Source: Streptomyces sp. SS1-1
GTDB lineage: Bacteria > Actinomycetota > Actinomycetes > Streptomycetales > Streptomycetaceae
Reading direction: 5' to 3'
Assembly (NCBI RefSeq): GCF_008973465.1
Contig: NZ_WBXN01000001.1
Location: 1-64,000 of the forward strand
Length of the DNA: 64,000 nucleotides
Shown here piece after piece: positions 47,945 to 56,859 of the stretch. The notes beneath the pieces were generated by a model. That model made no database searches, had not been told where the DNA came from, and worked only from the letters and a program-made list of their open reading frames with translations. The position numbers and the translations under genes were made by a program. The first letter of the stretch is position 1. Each line of letters opens with the position of its first letter.

Positions 47945-48268
47945 GCCTGAGATGGAGTCAAGGGGGCCCACTGATCGATGAGTCACACCACTCAACCCAA
48001 CACCTCATCTCCGCCGGGGTGACACTGCCACGCTTTCAAGTCGCCCCTAGGGCCGCCGACACCGGATCCCCCTCACATCTGCCACTGCGTATGCGGTGCC
48101 GACAGGGGGGGCCAGACTGCAAGGCCTCTAGGGCCACCCACCCAACAGTCGCCAGGAGGCCGCACCCTCCGTCCGTCCGCAGCCCCAAACCGATGGGGTC
48201 GATTGGTCAACGGCCCACCTTCACTCCGAGCAGCCGCCGACCTCTCGTGAGGGGCAACACACTTAACC

Positions 48269-48282
48269 TGAGGGGACCCTCA
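48269..48282. promoter_or_regulatory. TGAGG-N4-CCTCA operator, secreted-protein promoter, site 1
   Basis: TGAGG-GGAC-CCTCA, preceded by ACTTAACC as in site 2. Same architecture as the site beside the TetR gene. A 12-bp palindrome TACGCTAGCGTA separates sites 1 and 2. Confidence 0.55.
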
Positions 48283-48297
48283 TGTACGCTAGCGTAG

Positions 48298-48329
48298 CAC
48301 TTAACCTGAGGGAGCCCTCAGGTTAAGTG
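48298..48329. promoter_or_regulatory. TGAGG-N4-CCTCA operator, secreted-protein promoter, site 2
   Basis: A perfect 32-bp palindrome: CACTTAACCTGAGGG, two bases, then its exact complement. Its core is TGAGG-GAGC-CCTCA. It lies 87 bp before the ATG at 48416. Confidence 0.7.
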
Positions 48330-48415
48330 TCCTCGGGATCGAGCCGTCGCCGGTTCTCCTGGAGGAGGCCCACACCTGGGCGGAAGAACCCAGCACAAGC
48401 ACATGGAGACTGACG

Positions 48416-48787
48416 ATGAATACATTTGCCAAGCGGGTCTCGCTCGCGGTCGCTTCGGTAGCGATTGCAGGCGGCGCAACTCTCGCTGCCCCGGGGCACG
48501 CGATGGCAGCGTCTGGAAACCTCGGCCACCACTCGGAGACTGACGGCCGCGACGACCGACGCGCCTGGTCCGCGGACCAGGCCCACCCTGCTCTGTCCGC
48601 ACAGGAACGGGACCACCGGTGGGATGAGCGACAGCGCAACAACCGGACCTGGGACAAGGTGGAGTACCGCTGGGATGGTCATCGGTTGTACCGCCTGATG
48701 GACGGCCGGTGGATCGATGTGACGCCATACCGCCACGGCGTCGTCGATCGTTGGTACGTAGACCAGTTGATCATGACCCAGCACTGA
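48416..48787 (+). CDS. Small secreted protein
   Basis: A 123-residue protein with a signal peptide (SLAVASVAIAGGATLAAPGHAMA). The mature part is rich in Asp, Arg, His and Trp (RRAWSADQ, ERDHRWDERQRNNRTWD) and ends with a compact YRWDGHRLYRLMDGRWID segment. GGAG lies seven bases before the ATG. Two strong operators upstream suggest tight repression. Function unknown; I know no characterised homologue. Confidence 0.65.
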   Translation: MNTFAKRVSLAVASVAIAGGATLAAPGHAMAASGNLGHHSETDGRDDRRAWSADQAHPALSAQERDHRWDERQRNNRTWDKVEYRWDGHRLYRLMDGRWIDVTPYRHGVVDRWYVDQLIMTQH

Positions 48788-48932
48788 GTGTCCGTCCGGA
48801 CGAGACTCGCTTGTCTGCAGGCGCCCCGGTCAGGTTGCCGGGCGGTCGTCCGCACAGCCGGCGTGCGCTGTGCCTCTCCCGCCCGGCAACAGGTGTCCGG
48901 CGAACCGATCAGAGTGACCGGAGTGAAGAACC

Positions 48933-49355
48933 GTGGAATCGAGCAGGACTGCTGACACAGAGCTGTCCGTGAGTTTGTTCGTGCATCCCACAGGCAGTGG
49001 GCCTTGCTGCATGCGCATGCAGTATGAGGCCCACGATCCCTATGCCGTCCGTGCGACCTTCTACCTGGACGGCAGTCCAGCCACCGCAGTGGAATGGGCT
49101 CTTAGCCGCGACGTACTGGCCGAAGGACTGAAACATCACGCCGGCCATGGCGATCTGCGGGTATGGCCGGGGACCGGCCCGGAACCGGACGTGCTGTACA
49201 TCGCTCTCGGTCCGGTGTGGAAATCGGCACTAGTCGAGGCCCCTTACCGGGATGTGGAGCAATTCCTGGGCCGAACGCAGCAACTGGTCCCTCTGGGCAC
49301 CGAGCATGAGCAGTTCGATATCGAGGCCGTGCTTGCCCGCCTGCTGTCGAACTGA
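48933..49355 (+). CDS. SsgA-like sporulation/cell-division protein
   Basis: A 140-residue member of the actinomycete SsgA-like family (SALPs), which control septum placement and peptidoglycan remodelling during sporulation. Characteristic blocks are YEAHDPYAVRATFYLDG, VEWALSRDVLAEGL, GDLRVWP and the C-terminal LVPLGTEHEQFDIEAVLARLL. The start is GTG 48933. It stands alone, in the same direction as the small secreted protein. Confidence 0.85.
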   Translation: MESSRTADTELSVSLFVHPTGSGPCCMRMQYEAHDPYAVRATFYLDGSPATAVEWALSRDVLAEGLKHHAGHGDLRVWPGTGPEPDVLYIALGPVWKSALVEAPYRDVEQFLGRTQQLVPLGTEHEQFDIEAVLARLLSN

Positions 49356-49565
49356 ACTGTTGCCGACAGCACCGGGCTCCCGGAGGGAGCAACTGACCGT
49401 ACGATGACCGCAACTGACGATCACTGACCGGGATGCGCGACCGGCTCAGGCCGCTGATGCCGGCGGCCTGTCGGCGGGCACCGGTGGACTTGTGCCCGCC
49501 TGCCTACATTAGGACGGCACCAGCATTGGCTTGACGGAGTGTCCGGCGCATTAGAAACAGGCAGA

Positions 49566-50264
49566 TCACTCCGCAGCGAAAACCTTGCAGATGGCGCGGT
49601 TCTTCGTATCGTCCTGTGCGCTGCCCTTCACCCCTCGCGCGATGGCGTGAAGCGGGGGCACAGGAAGAGGTGTCGCCCGCTCCGCCCGGAACCCATCGAG
49701 CATCAGCGCCAGGTGACGGCGCCAGGCCTCTGGCGCGACATCCTGGATGGCGGCCATGATGCCGCCGTGGGCCCAAATGACGAAAGCCATATCGTCCGGC
49801 GACACATCGGCCCGCAGAGTGCCCTGGCTCTGCGCGCGCTGGACGATGGTCTGCCCCAGGGTGCGAATGCGCGCCAGACGACTCTCAACGCACTCAGCCA
49901 GGGGCGTACTCATTGAGGTGAGGTCGCCTAGACCCCGGTCATCAGCTTGCAGTTCGCAGATCATCTCAAGGTACTGGGCGAAGCCTGACCACGGGTCCTC
50001 CGCCGTCGCGGCCTTCTGTGCCGCGTCCAGCCACGCATCGATCTTCTCCTCGAAGACGATCTCCGCCAACTCGAGCCGGGTGGGGAAATGACTGTAGAGC
50101 GTACCGATCGCTACGCCAGCTGCTTTGGCAATGGGCTCAAGCGGCGCCCCCATGCCCTCCCGGGCGAACGCGTCCGCCGCCGCAGCCACAATCGCCTCAC
50201 GGTTGCGCTGGGCATCCCGCCGCAGGGGACGTCCTGCGCGTTTAACCGACTTCGCTCCATGCAT
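49566..50264 (-). CDS. TetR-family transcriptional repressor
   Basis: A 232-residue regulator. The HTH lies at about residues 22-68 (REAIVAAAADAFAREGMGAP, IAKAAGVAIGTLYSHFPTR). The remaining helices form a ligand-binding domain as in SACE-like TetR proteins. An operator-like palindrome TTGAGG-N4-CCTCAA sits 20 bp upstream of its ATG, indicating autoregulation. The same palindrome occurs at two other promoters in the window, so it may control them. Confidence 0.85.
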   Translation of the reverse strand: MHGAKSVKRAGRPLRRDAQRNREAIVAAAADAFAREGMGAPLEPIAKAAGVAIGTLYSHFPTRLELAEIVFEEKIDAWLDAAQKAATAEDPWSGFAQYLEMICELQADDRGLGDLTSMSTPLAECVESRLARIRTLGQTIVQRAQSQGTLRADVSPDDMAFVIWAHGGIMAAIQDVAPEAWRRHLALMLDGFRAERATPLPVPPLHAIARGVKGSAQDDTKNRAICKVFAAE

Positions 50265-50283
50265 GGACAGACACTACCAAAAG

Positions 50284-50299
50284 TTGAGGACCCCCTCAA
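50284..50299. promoter_or_regulatory. TTGAGG-N4-CCTCAA operator at the TetR gene
   Basis: TTGAGG-ACCC-CCTCAA, 20 bp before the TetR start codon; likely self-repression site. Confidence 0.65.
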
Positions 50300-50455
50300 G
50301 TTGCCCGAGGTGAGATCAGCCGCACACTGACAGGCCAACTCCGTGGGCGTCGAGACGCTGTGCTGTGCTGAACAAAGGATTCAGGCCTTCGCGGGGGATT
50401 GCACCGCGCTAACGCTTCGAGGGCCGGCCCGGCATCCGGGACGCAAGTGGCATCC

Positions 50456-50640
50456 GGACCCGTATTCCAGGGCATCCTGTTCGTGCTGCACACCGGGATC
50501 TCGTGGGAACACCTTCCTCGGGAACTCAGCTACGGCTCGGGCATGACCTGCTGGCGCCGCCTGGCGGAGTGGACCGAGGCCGACTTGTGGCCCCGAATGC
50601 ACGAGTTCCTCCTCGCCAGGCTCCGCGGCGCGAACGCCCT
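50456..50640 (+). pseudogene. IS5-type transposase N-terminal fragment
   Basis: VFQGILFVLHTGISWEHLPR, then GSGMTCWRRLAEWTEADLWP and RMHEFLLARLRG, the N-terminal block of an IS5/IS427-type transposase. The frame then runs into unrelated sequence at about 50640; no DDE core is present. Confidence 0.65.
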
Positions 50641-50883
50641 GGCCTTCACCACCCGTCCAAGCAGCCTTCGCTGCTCGTCGATCCAATCCTCTTCAAGGTT
50701 CACGGAGACGCACGACCTGCCCGGATCCTCTACATAAACAGCGGGAGCCTCGTGCTCTTCGTTGTGCGGCTGGATCCTGATCTCAGGGCTGTGATCGTCG
50801 TCCCTCCAGCAGATGTCCTGCCCTGGGTCCAGAGCCCGGGACCAGCGCTCCAGGTCGGCAGGGCTCTGCTTACCTTCACCCAC
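50641..50883 (-). pseudogene. Truncated hypothetical gene abutting the IS5 fragment
   Basis: Minus strand reads SPADLERWSRALDPGQDICW, HSPEIRIQPHNEEHEAPAVY and SVNLEEDWIDEQRRLLG with normal coding bias, then becomes nonsense at the IS5 fragment border. About 80 residues of the 5' part survive. Family not recognised. Confidence 0.4.
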
Positions 50884-51225
50884 GAGGGCTCATGATGCCG
50901 AAGCAAAGCTGCAGCCACAACCAGATTGCCCCAGTCTCATTCCGTTAGGAGTTCTTACTGCCTGTTCTCTATCCGCTCGCGTGGTCGGGCAGGTTCGAAC
51001 GGGGTCCTGGTTCGGGTGAGTTGTCCGGGGCGGGTGCATGAAGGAAGGGCCTCTTGGTAGCTCGCGGATGTCGAGTCCAGCGAGGAGCAAGAGGCCCTGT
51101 TGTCGAAGTGTCGCGTGGTCGTGGTCGCCGGGTCCAGTTCGTCCACTCGTGGGTGTGACTGCCTCGCTCACAGGTTCGGGAACGCTGTCGACCGGCCGCA
51201 GCGCCGGCCCCGGTACGGCTCGGAC
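50884..51225. other. Upstream part of an IS5-type element
   Basis: Contains a long interrupted inverted repeat (about 51047-51099) with arms GGGCCTCTTG and CAAGAGGCCC and inner arms CTCGC/GCGAG. It could be an IS end structure or a transcription barrier. No gene recognised. Confidence 0.4.
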
Positions 51226-52032
51226 ATGAGCGATGCCGAGTGGGCCGTGGTGAGGGACCTTCTGCCGGTTCCGGGCTGGCTTTCGGGCCGCGGCGGGCGT
51301 CCGGAGGGCTACTGTCACCGGCAGATGATCGATGCCGTGCGCTACCTCGTCGACAACGGCATCAAGTGGCGGGCGATGCCTGCGGACTTCCCGCCCTGGC
51401 CGCGCGTCTACGCCTTCTTCGCCCGCTGGCGGGATGCGGGACTGGTCACCGAGCTGCACGACCGGCTGCGGGAAGCCGTCCGCTCCCGTGAAGGCCGCAG
51501 CGCCGAGCCGAGCGCGGGAGTCGTGGACTCGCAGTCGGTGAAGGCGGACGCCACCGTCGCTCACACCTCACGCGGGTTCGACGCGGGCAAGAAGATCAAC
51601 GGCCGCAAGCGGCACCTGCTCACCGACACGCTCGGACTTCTCCTGGCCGTGGCTGTCACACCGGCGTCCGTGACCGACCGGGACGGCGCCCGGTCCCTTC
51701 TGCCGGCGGCGGCCGGGCGCTACCGGCGGCTGGCCCGGGTCTGGGCCGACGGCGCCTACACCGGCCACCTCACCGACTGGACCAGCCAGCACCTCGGCCT
51801 CGTCCTCGACATCGTCCGCCGCAGCGAGGACGTCCGAGGCTTCCAGGCCCTGCCCCGCCGCTGGGTCGTCGAGCGGTCCTTCGCCTGGTTTCTGCGCAGC
51901 CGGCGTCTGGTGAGGGACTACGAACGACGCACCGACACCAGCGAAGCCGTCATCCGCTGGTCGATGACCGCCCTGATGAGCCGCCGCCTGGCCGCACAAT
52001 CCGGTCGGCCTGCAGTCCTGACGGCAGGGTGA
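51226..52032 (+). CDS. IS5-family DDE transposase
   Basis: A 268-residue transposase. The N-terminal block MSDAEWAVVRDLLPVPGWL and VRYLVDNGIKWRAMPADFPP is typical of the family. The DDE core has Asp in VVDSQSVKAD, a KKINGRKRHLLTDTLG strand, Asp in VWADGAYTG and Glu in RRWVVERSFAWFLRSRRLVRDYE. It appears intact. An upstream in-frame start at 51100 is possible but 51226 gives the usual N-terminus. Exact IS ends were not resolved. Confidence 0.85.
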   Translation: MSDAEWAVVRDLLPVPGWLSGRGGRPEGYCHRQMIDAVRYLVDNGIKWRAMPADFPPWPRVYAFFARWRDAGLVTELHDRLREAVRSREGRSAEPSAGVVDSQSVKADATVAHTSRGFDAGKKINGRKRHLLTDTLGLLLAVAVTPASVTDRDGARSLLPAAAGRYRRLARVWADGAYTGHLTDWTSQHLGLVLDIVRRSEDVRGFQALPRRWVVERSFAWFLRSRRLVRDYERRTDTSEAVIRWSMTALMSRRLAAQSGRPAVLTAG

Positions 52033-52489
52033 ACCTCCCGGGCTTTGCTTCCACCAGCCAGCCCCGTTCCACCAGCCTCTTCAACCGTGCTCTGGCACCC
52101 TCGACGCGTGAGGCCGAGGCGCTGTCCCAGCCGAGCACCACGGCCGCCCGCCGGGCACCCAGCCCGTCGCTTCCGGCCCCAGCCGCGGCTGCCATCACCG
52201 CCTGGTAGTCCACCGACAGGTCTTCGACCCCGGCCGCGTTCTGCCGATGCGGCACCGCACGGCGCGGGCCCACCGGCCTCCTCCGCAACGGACCGGCGTC
52301 TGTCCCGGCCGGCTGTTCCTCCTCGGCGAGCGCTTCCAGATACTGCTCCAGGCCGATCGTCCGAAGCCTGAGAACCTCCTCGGCATCCGCCAGCCCTGCC
52401 CGCACCCGCTCCAGTTCGGCTTCGAGTTCCTCCACCCGCACGGCAGCGGCCTTCCGCCGCGCTTCCAACACCGCCCGCATCGACGGCAT
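51950..52489 (-). CDS. Coiled-coil and winged-helix accessory protein
   Basis: A 179-residue protein, antisense to the 3' end of the IS5 transposase (83-bp overlap). It has a coiled coil (VRVEELEAELERVRAGLADA), a linker, and a winged helix (ARRAAVVLGWDSASASRVEG, ARLKRLVERGWLVEAKPGRF). The relatives I recall end soon after FTLP; here about 24 extra residues come from the transposase side, so the IS probably cut the original stop. A remnant of the same family lies at 32934. Confidence 0.55.
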   Translation of the reverse strand: MPSMRAVLEARRKAAAVRVEELEAELERVRAGLADAEEVLRLRTIGLEQYLEALAEEEQPAGTDAGPLRRRPVGPRRAVPHRQNAAGVEDLSVDYQAVMAAAAGAGSDGLGARRAAVVLGWDSASASRVEGARARLKRLVERGWLVEAKPGRFTLPSGLQADRIVRPGGGSSGRSSTSG

Positions 52490-52605
52490 CCGCCACCCCC
52501 ACCGACTCGATCAGCAACGAGTCGAGACTCCCGCCACAGCCGCAATCTCATGCCTGACCAGCGGAATCCGCACACCACATTCGGAAAGAGAACGGCCTCT
52601 TAGAG

Positions 52606-52983
52606 CTACCCGCCGTCAGTGCTTGTATAGACGGAGGCATGAGCCGCCGCGGCAGCCCTTCGCATGTTCCACTTCACCAAGGGCTGCAACGCATCGATCA
52701 GGGCTTCCCCCGTAGGTGTAAGGCTGTAGGTGATCTGGACGGGTGTGGTCGGCACCACGGTCCTCTTGATAAGTTCCTGGCGCTCGAGCTCCTTGAGCCG
52801 CTGGGAAAGCAGGCGGTCGGATATACCATCGATCACTGCCCGGTACTCACCGAATCGTCTGGCACCTTGTGCGGCAGCAACCAGGATCGAGCCCGTCCAG
52901 CGACGGCCGACGACTTCGAGAGCCTCCTGGAACCTTGGGCAAGTCTCGTCATGGATGGAACTGCGTTCAAGCTGTCGAGGCAC
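52606..52983 (-). CDS. HxlR-family transcriptional regulator
   Basis: A 125-residue winged-helix regulator. The HxlR signature is complete: CPRFQEALEVVGRRWTGSIL, RRFGEYRAVIDGISDRLLSQ and RLKELERQELIKR. The GTG at 52983 has AAAGGAG eight bases upstream and is preferred to an earlier start at 53019. It is divergent from the LLM gene at 53068, so it most likely controls the LLM-FAD operon. Confidence 0.85.
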   Translation of the reverse strand: MPRQLERSSIHDETCPRFQEALEVVGRRWTGSILVAAAQGARRFGEYRAVIDGISDRLLSQRLKELERQELIKRTVVPTTPVQITYSLTPTGEALIDALQPLVKWNMRRAAAAAHASVYTSTDGG

Positions 52984-53067
52984 GCGATCACTCCTTTGTT
53001 GCTTACTATACATTAGCACCTTATGGGTTATTTGTCATGGGTTAGGTGACTGCCGCAGTGTGATGAC

Positions 53068-53967
53068 ATGACCGACTACGGACACCAGCTGTCGTTCGGC
53101 TTGAGCCTCAACCCGGCGGCGGATGCTCTTGAAGAGACTCGTCGGCTCGCACGCCGGGCTGATGAAGACAGACTGGACTACCTTGCCGTCCAGGACCACC
53201 CGTACCAACCCGGATACCTGGAAACCTGGACGCTGATCAGTCACCTATCAGCGGTGACCAACCGCATCTCCTTCGTAACCGACGTGGCCGACCTCCAGCT
53301 GCGCCCTCCGACCATGCTCGCCAAGGCCGCCGCCTCCCTGGGCATCCTCACAGATGGCCGCATCCAGCTCGGAGTCGGCGGCGGCGCCTTCGCCGACGCG
53401 ATCGCTTCGATGGGCGGCCTGCCCCGGCGCGGCGCGCAGATGGTCGCCTTCACCGAGGAGTCCCTCCACCTCATGCACCAGGCTCTGGCCGGTGGCGTGG
53501 TAAGGATGCAGACCCCCCACCATGCCGTGACGGGATACCGTGCCGGCCCGGTGGCGTCCACACCGGTGCAGCTGTGGCTGGGCGCCCAGAAGCCGAAGAT
53601 GCTCAACGTGACGGGCCGGGCGGCCGACGGATGGATCTCCCCGCTGAACATCTACGTACCTCCCGAGGAGGTACCCGCGCGCCAGCAGATCATCGACGAG
53701 GCGGCCACGGCCGCCGGGCGCGATCCGCGATCCATCCGGCGCATCTACAACGTCATCGGGACCATCGGGGCGCACGGCGCCGGTCAGGGGCTCGTCGGAG
53801 ACGTCCAGGTGTGGGTGGACACCCTCAGCGACTGGGCTCTGCGACTGGGCTTCGACACCTTCATCTTCTGGCCCACGGGGGACGCGGAGAACCAGCTCGA
53901 ACTCTTCACCTCACACGTCGTACCCGCCGTGCGTGCACGCGTCGCAGCCGTGAGGGGACAACGATGA
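53068..53967 (+). CDS. LLM-class flavin-dependent oxidoreductase (second module)
   Basis: A 299-residue luciferase-like monooxygenase starting MTDYGHQLSFGLSLNP. Shared blocks with the protein at 40016 include VQDHPYQPGYLETW, KAAASLGILTDGRIQLGVGG and VQLWLGAQKPKMLNVTG. Its stop overlaps the ATG of the FAD oxidoreductase (ATGA), so both are made together. Divergent from an HxlR regulator. Confidence 0.85.
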   Translation: MTDYGHQLSFGLSLNPAADALEETRRLARRADEDRLDYLAVQDHPYQPGYLETWTLISHLSAVTNRISFVTDVADLQLRPPTMLAKAAASLGILTDGRIQLGVGGGAFADAIASMGGLPRRGAQMVAFTEESLHLMHQALAGGVVRMQTPHHAVTGYRAGPVASTPVQLWLGAQKPKMLNVTGRAADGWISPLNIYVPPEEVPARQQIIDEAATAAGRDPRSIRRIYNVIGTIGAHGAGQGLVGDVQVWVDTLSDWALRLGFDTFIFWPTGDAENQLELFTSHVVPAVRARVAAVRGQR

Positions 53968-55268
53968 ATCGGGAACTCGCCACCGTGTCGGCCGCACTGT
54001 CCGGCAAGTTGATCACCCCCGACGACAGTAGCTACAGGGAGTACCGCTCCACGTACACCACCGTGGGCAGCCCCGCCGTCGTCGCCGTCCCCGAATCCGC
54101 CGGTGACGTCGCCGCCGCCCTGCTCATGGCTCGGGAGCGCGGGCTTCCTCTCGCGGTGCGCAGTGGCGGGCACGGACTGTCCGGCAGTGGCACCAACAGC
54201 GAGGGCATGGTCATTGATCTCCGGCGGATGAACAAGATCACGGTACTCAACCGCAGGAAGCGTCTGGTGCGGGTTGAGGCCGGGGCCCGGTGGGCGCAGG
54301 TAGCAGAGGCCCTGAGTCCGCACGGCCTGGCCATCAGCTCCGGTGACCACGGCAATGTCGGTGTCGGCGGGCTGGCCACGGGCGGTGGCGTCGGATGGCT
54401 CGTCCGGAGCTTCGGACTGACTGTGGACCGCATACGCGCCGTCGAGGTGATGCTTGCCGACGGTTCGGCCGTGCGCGCCGATGCCTCCAACGAGCCTGAC
54501 CTCCTGTGGGTGATGCGCGGTGCGGGAGCAGGCGCGGGTATCGCCCTGGCCTTCGAGTTCGAGGCCATCGAGCTGCGCAACGTGGGAGTCGCGCAGCTCA
54601 TCGCACGGGTCGATCCCGCGGGCCATGTGCTCCAGCGCCTGGACGCGGCTCTAAAGGACGCCCCGCGGGAGCTCACGACCGCTCTCATGCTGTCCTCACA
54701 GGACTTCGTGACGAGTGCCTTCATCACAGCGGTTGTGGCCACGGACGATGAGCACGTCATCCGACGTTCGATCGAACCGCTTCTCAGCATCGGTGACGTG
54801 GCACTCCAGCAGGCCGGGATCACCCCCTACACGAACCTGGTGCCGCGTCAGCACATGCACTCCAATATGGGGCAGATGCGCTCCTCTACGACGAACGGCC
54901 TGATCACTGACCTCACACCCGCCGCTGCCCGTGCGATCGTCGACATGGCGAGCGGTCCCACTCCCGCGCACATCCAGATGCGGTCGCTCGGTGGCGCCGT
55001 GTCCGACGTCGATCCCGCGGCTACTGCGTTCCCCCACCGGCATCAGCGGTCCCTCGTCATCGCCTCCACCTTTCCCCCTTACGGCCACGAAGCCCTGGGC
55101 CGGGCATGGGAGCCGGTGGCGCAACATACAGAAGGGGCGTACGTAAACTTTGTGAGCAACCCAGACAAGGCCACGTTCGACCAGATCTACCCAGGGCCCA
55201 CCGGTACCCGCGTCGCCGAGCTGTGGAAGCGCTACGACCCCGAGGGCATGCTGCGTCCAGGTAACTGA
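53964..55268 (+). CDS. FAD-linked oxidoreductase (PCMH/BBE type)
   Basis: A 434-residue flavoenzyme. The covalent-FAD motif is RSGGHGLSGSGTNSEG and the second FAD block is GNVGVGGLATGGGVGWLVRS. The C-terminal substrate domain contains HIQMRSLGGAVSDVD and ends VAELWKRYDPEGMLRPGN. It is translationally coupled to the LLM gene. It lacks the N-terminal LLM-like segment found in the related protein at 38048. It probably oxidises the same product class as its paralogue; substrate unknown. Confidence 0.85.
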   Translation: MNRELATVSAALSGKLITPDDSSYREYRSTYTTVGSPAVVAVPESAGDVAAALLMARERGLPLAVRSGGHGLSGSGTNSEGMVIDLRRMNKITVLNRRKRLVRVEAGARWAQVAEALSPHGLAISSGDHGNVGVGGLATGGGVGWLVRSFGLTVDRIRAVEVMLADGSAVRADASNEPDLLWVMRGAGAGAGIALAFEFEAIELRNVGVAQLIARVDPAGHVLQRLDAALKDAPRELTTALMLSSQDFVTSAFITAVVATDDEHVIRRSIEPLLSIGDVALQQAGITPYTNLVPRQHMHSNMGQMRSSTTNGLITDLTPAAARAIVDMASGPTPAHIQMRSLGGAVSDVDPAATAFPHRHQRSLVIASTFPPYGHEALGRAWEPVAQHTEGAYVNFVSNPDKATFDQIYPGPTGTRVAELWKRYDPEGMLRPGN

Positions 55269-55869
55269 CCACGGAGCAACCCTCGTCGCCGAGTGCTGCC
55301 AGCAGACGAGCGCTGTGGCTTTTGTATCGACGGGGTTCTTACCCCCGGAACACCAGCATGACGTCGGCAGCCCGCACAAGCGGAAGGGCGCAGCCATCCG
55401 TCCGTGTCCCCGCCGCGCCACTTGATGCCGTGCGGTGTGCCGGAACCGATCGGGAAGGGAGGGCCCCGGCCGAGTACGGGGGGAACTCGACCGGGGCCCG
55501 GATCACGGGGTGGGCACATCACTGACGCACCACGCAAATCGCGTTGGCTCGCAGCTGGGCACTGGATCAGCGGCTACGGCTGATCATGTTGTAGACACTA
55601 ACATGCCGGTGTGACCTCCCTCTGCGAGCACACTGCTTCCGTAGTGTCATCGGTGTCAGTGGTGTTACGCACGACAGTGATAGTTACTCCTCACCACTGA
55701 TGCGGTCGTTCCCTGCCGGCCACGGTGGTCCGTGGTTTCCACGGGGCACTGCTTAGGCGCAACGATCTTCTGGTCAAGGGATCGACGTGCGTGCACCAGG
55801 TGGCTATTGTGTCGGTGGTACACCGGAAAGCCCATGTGGCCCCGTACCGGCAGCCACGGGCCGTGCGCT
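55269..55869. other. Intergenic region with a terminator
   Basis: Apart from the hairpin at 55461-55499, no gene or clear remnant was recognised. Confidence 0.4.
55461..55499 (+). terminator. Strong hairpin after the LLM-FAD operon
   Basis: GGGCCCCGG-CC-GAGT pairs with ACTC-GA-CCGGGGCCC around a nine-base loop; a stable terminator-like structure. Confidence 0.6.
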
Positions 55870-56183
55870 CAATGGGGGGACGTCTACGCTTCGTGGGAGG
55901 CCACACGTCCGCCCACTCACGACTGGCCGATGACGTGCGTTTCTGCCGCGATGAACGCGGGCCATGATGTCGGTGTGGTGAATCAAACCACACCCGAACA
56001 GCAGGGCATGGGACTGCGTACGGTATGTGTTCTGACGCCCGGCCTGCTGCCGATCGACTTCGGCTGGACTCGGCAGCGTGCGCTGACCCTGCCGCGTCTG
56101 CGCACCGCCGCCGTCGGGGCGGATTGCGCGAGACAGACCTGGCCGAGTCGGAGATCCGGCGGACCCCTCATCCGTTTCCGTAA
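55870..56183 (+). pseudogene. YcaO-type TOMM cyclodehydratase C-terminal remnant
   Basis: Across shifting frames the plus strand reads RLRFVGGHTS, LADDVRFCRDE, GHDVGVVNQTTPEQQGMGLR, TVCVLTPGLLPIDFGW, RQRALTLPRLRTA and finally RGGLRETDLAESEIRRTPHP-FP before TAA. These are the C-terminal blocks of YcaO proteins that make thiazole/oxazole rings, and the Pro-rich PHPFP end is their hallmark. Two or more frameshifts and loss of the ATP-binding half make it a pseudogene. Confidence 0.7.
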
Positions 56184-56492
56184 GACGCTCCCGCTCGCGT
56201 GATCACGCGCACGCCGGGGACGGGGGCTTCTCTCTCCCTGCGGCACTGCGGACGATCCCACAGGCTCGCACCGTCCTACAGCGGCGTGACCCGTCACGCG
56301 AGTCTCCTCATCCACCGGTGAGGAGGCGGGAGGCCGACACGGACCCGGTAAGCCGTGCCCGGTCTGTGCTTCGACGCCAGGCCCCTACCTCGCTGCCGTT
56401 CTCCCGCTCCCCCGCTCCCCCGCCGGACCGGTACAGCGAACCGTGGGTGCCTTTATTTCCACTGACGCAGGCACCGTCGACCGGCGAGGCTG

Positions 56493-56674
56493 TCATCGCG
56501 TCAGGCTGCTGGAGGTGGTGGAAGTGGAGGAGCAGCTCGTCGAGCTGGCGAGCACGACCTCGCTCGCGTCCAGTAGTTCGAGATCTCGAAGGTCTCCGAC
56601 TCAAGCTCCAGGATTTCGTCGGCGAGGGAGACGAGGACCGGCTTGTCAACCGTAGTGACTCCTGATGTCAACAT
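56493..56674 (-). pseudogene. Thiopeptide-type precursor peptide gene with one-base frameshift
   Basis: From ATG 56674 the frame encodes an acidic leader with EILELESETFEISNY. After a single missing base near 56572 it continues LDASEVV and then LASSTSCSSTSTTSSSLTR to a stop at 56493-56495. The restored peptide is 60 residues: a leader of about 42 and a Ser/Thr/Cys core. The leader style (LELESETFEIS-Y) and S/T/C core match thiazolyl-peptide (thiopeptide-type) precursors as I know them. In the present sequence the shifted frame gives an Arg/Pro-rich tail instead. Confidence 0.65.
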
Positions 56675-56859
56675 GTCCTAGCCGTTCCCGGGGCTGTCTG
56701 GCTCTCCCATTGCGCCGGTCGCCGCTGACGCCTGCAGCCTCCCTTCGCTGGCACTTCGCTGCCCCCTGTGTCGTACTGCGAGGGCTGCCGTCGCTGATAC
56801 GTCCCCTGACGGTGTTCGCACTACCGAGCCGTCCGGAGGGGAAGCACGCACTGCGGCCT

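Larger units (their letters stand above)
47718..48415. other. Divergent regulatory region of about 700 bases
   Basis: No gene is recognised. It contains the palindrome at 47928-47944, a run of T at 47904-47910, and the paired operators at 48269-48329. Confidence 0.5.

Noticed and set aside
48019..48297. Small plus-strand frame upstream of the secreted protein
   Set aside because: It runs through the operator palindromes and has Pro/Arg-rich random composition.
51047..51099. Interrupted inverted repeat before the IS5 transposase considered as IS terminal repeats
   Set aside because: Both arms lie on the same side of the transposase, so it cannot be the two ends; exact IS borders remain unresolved.
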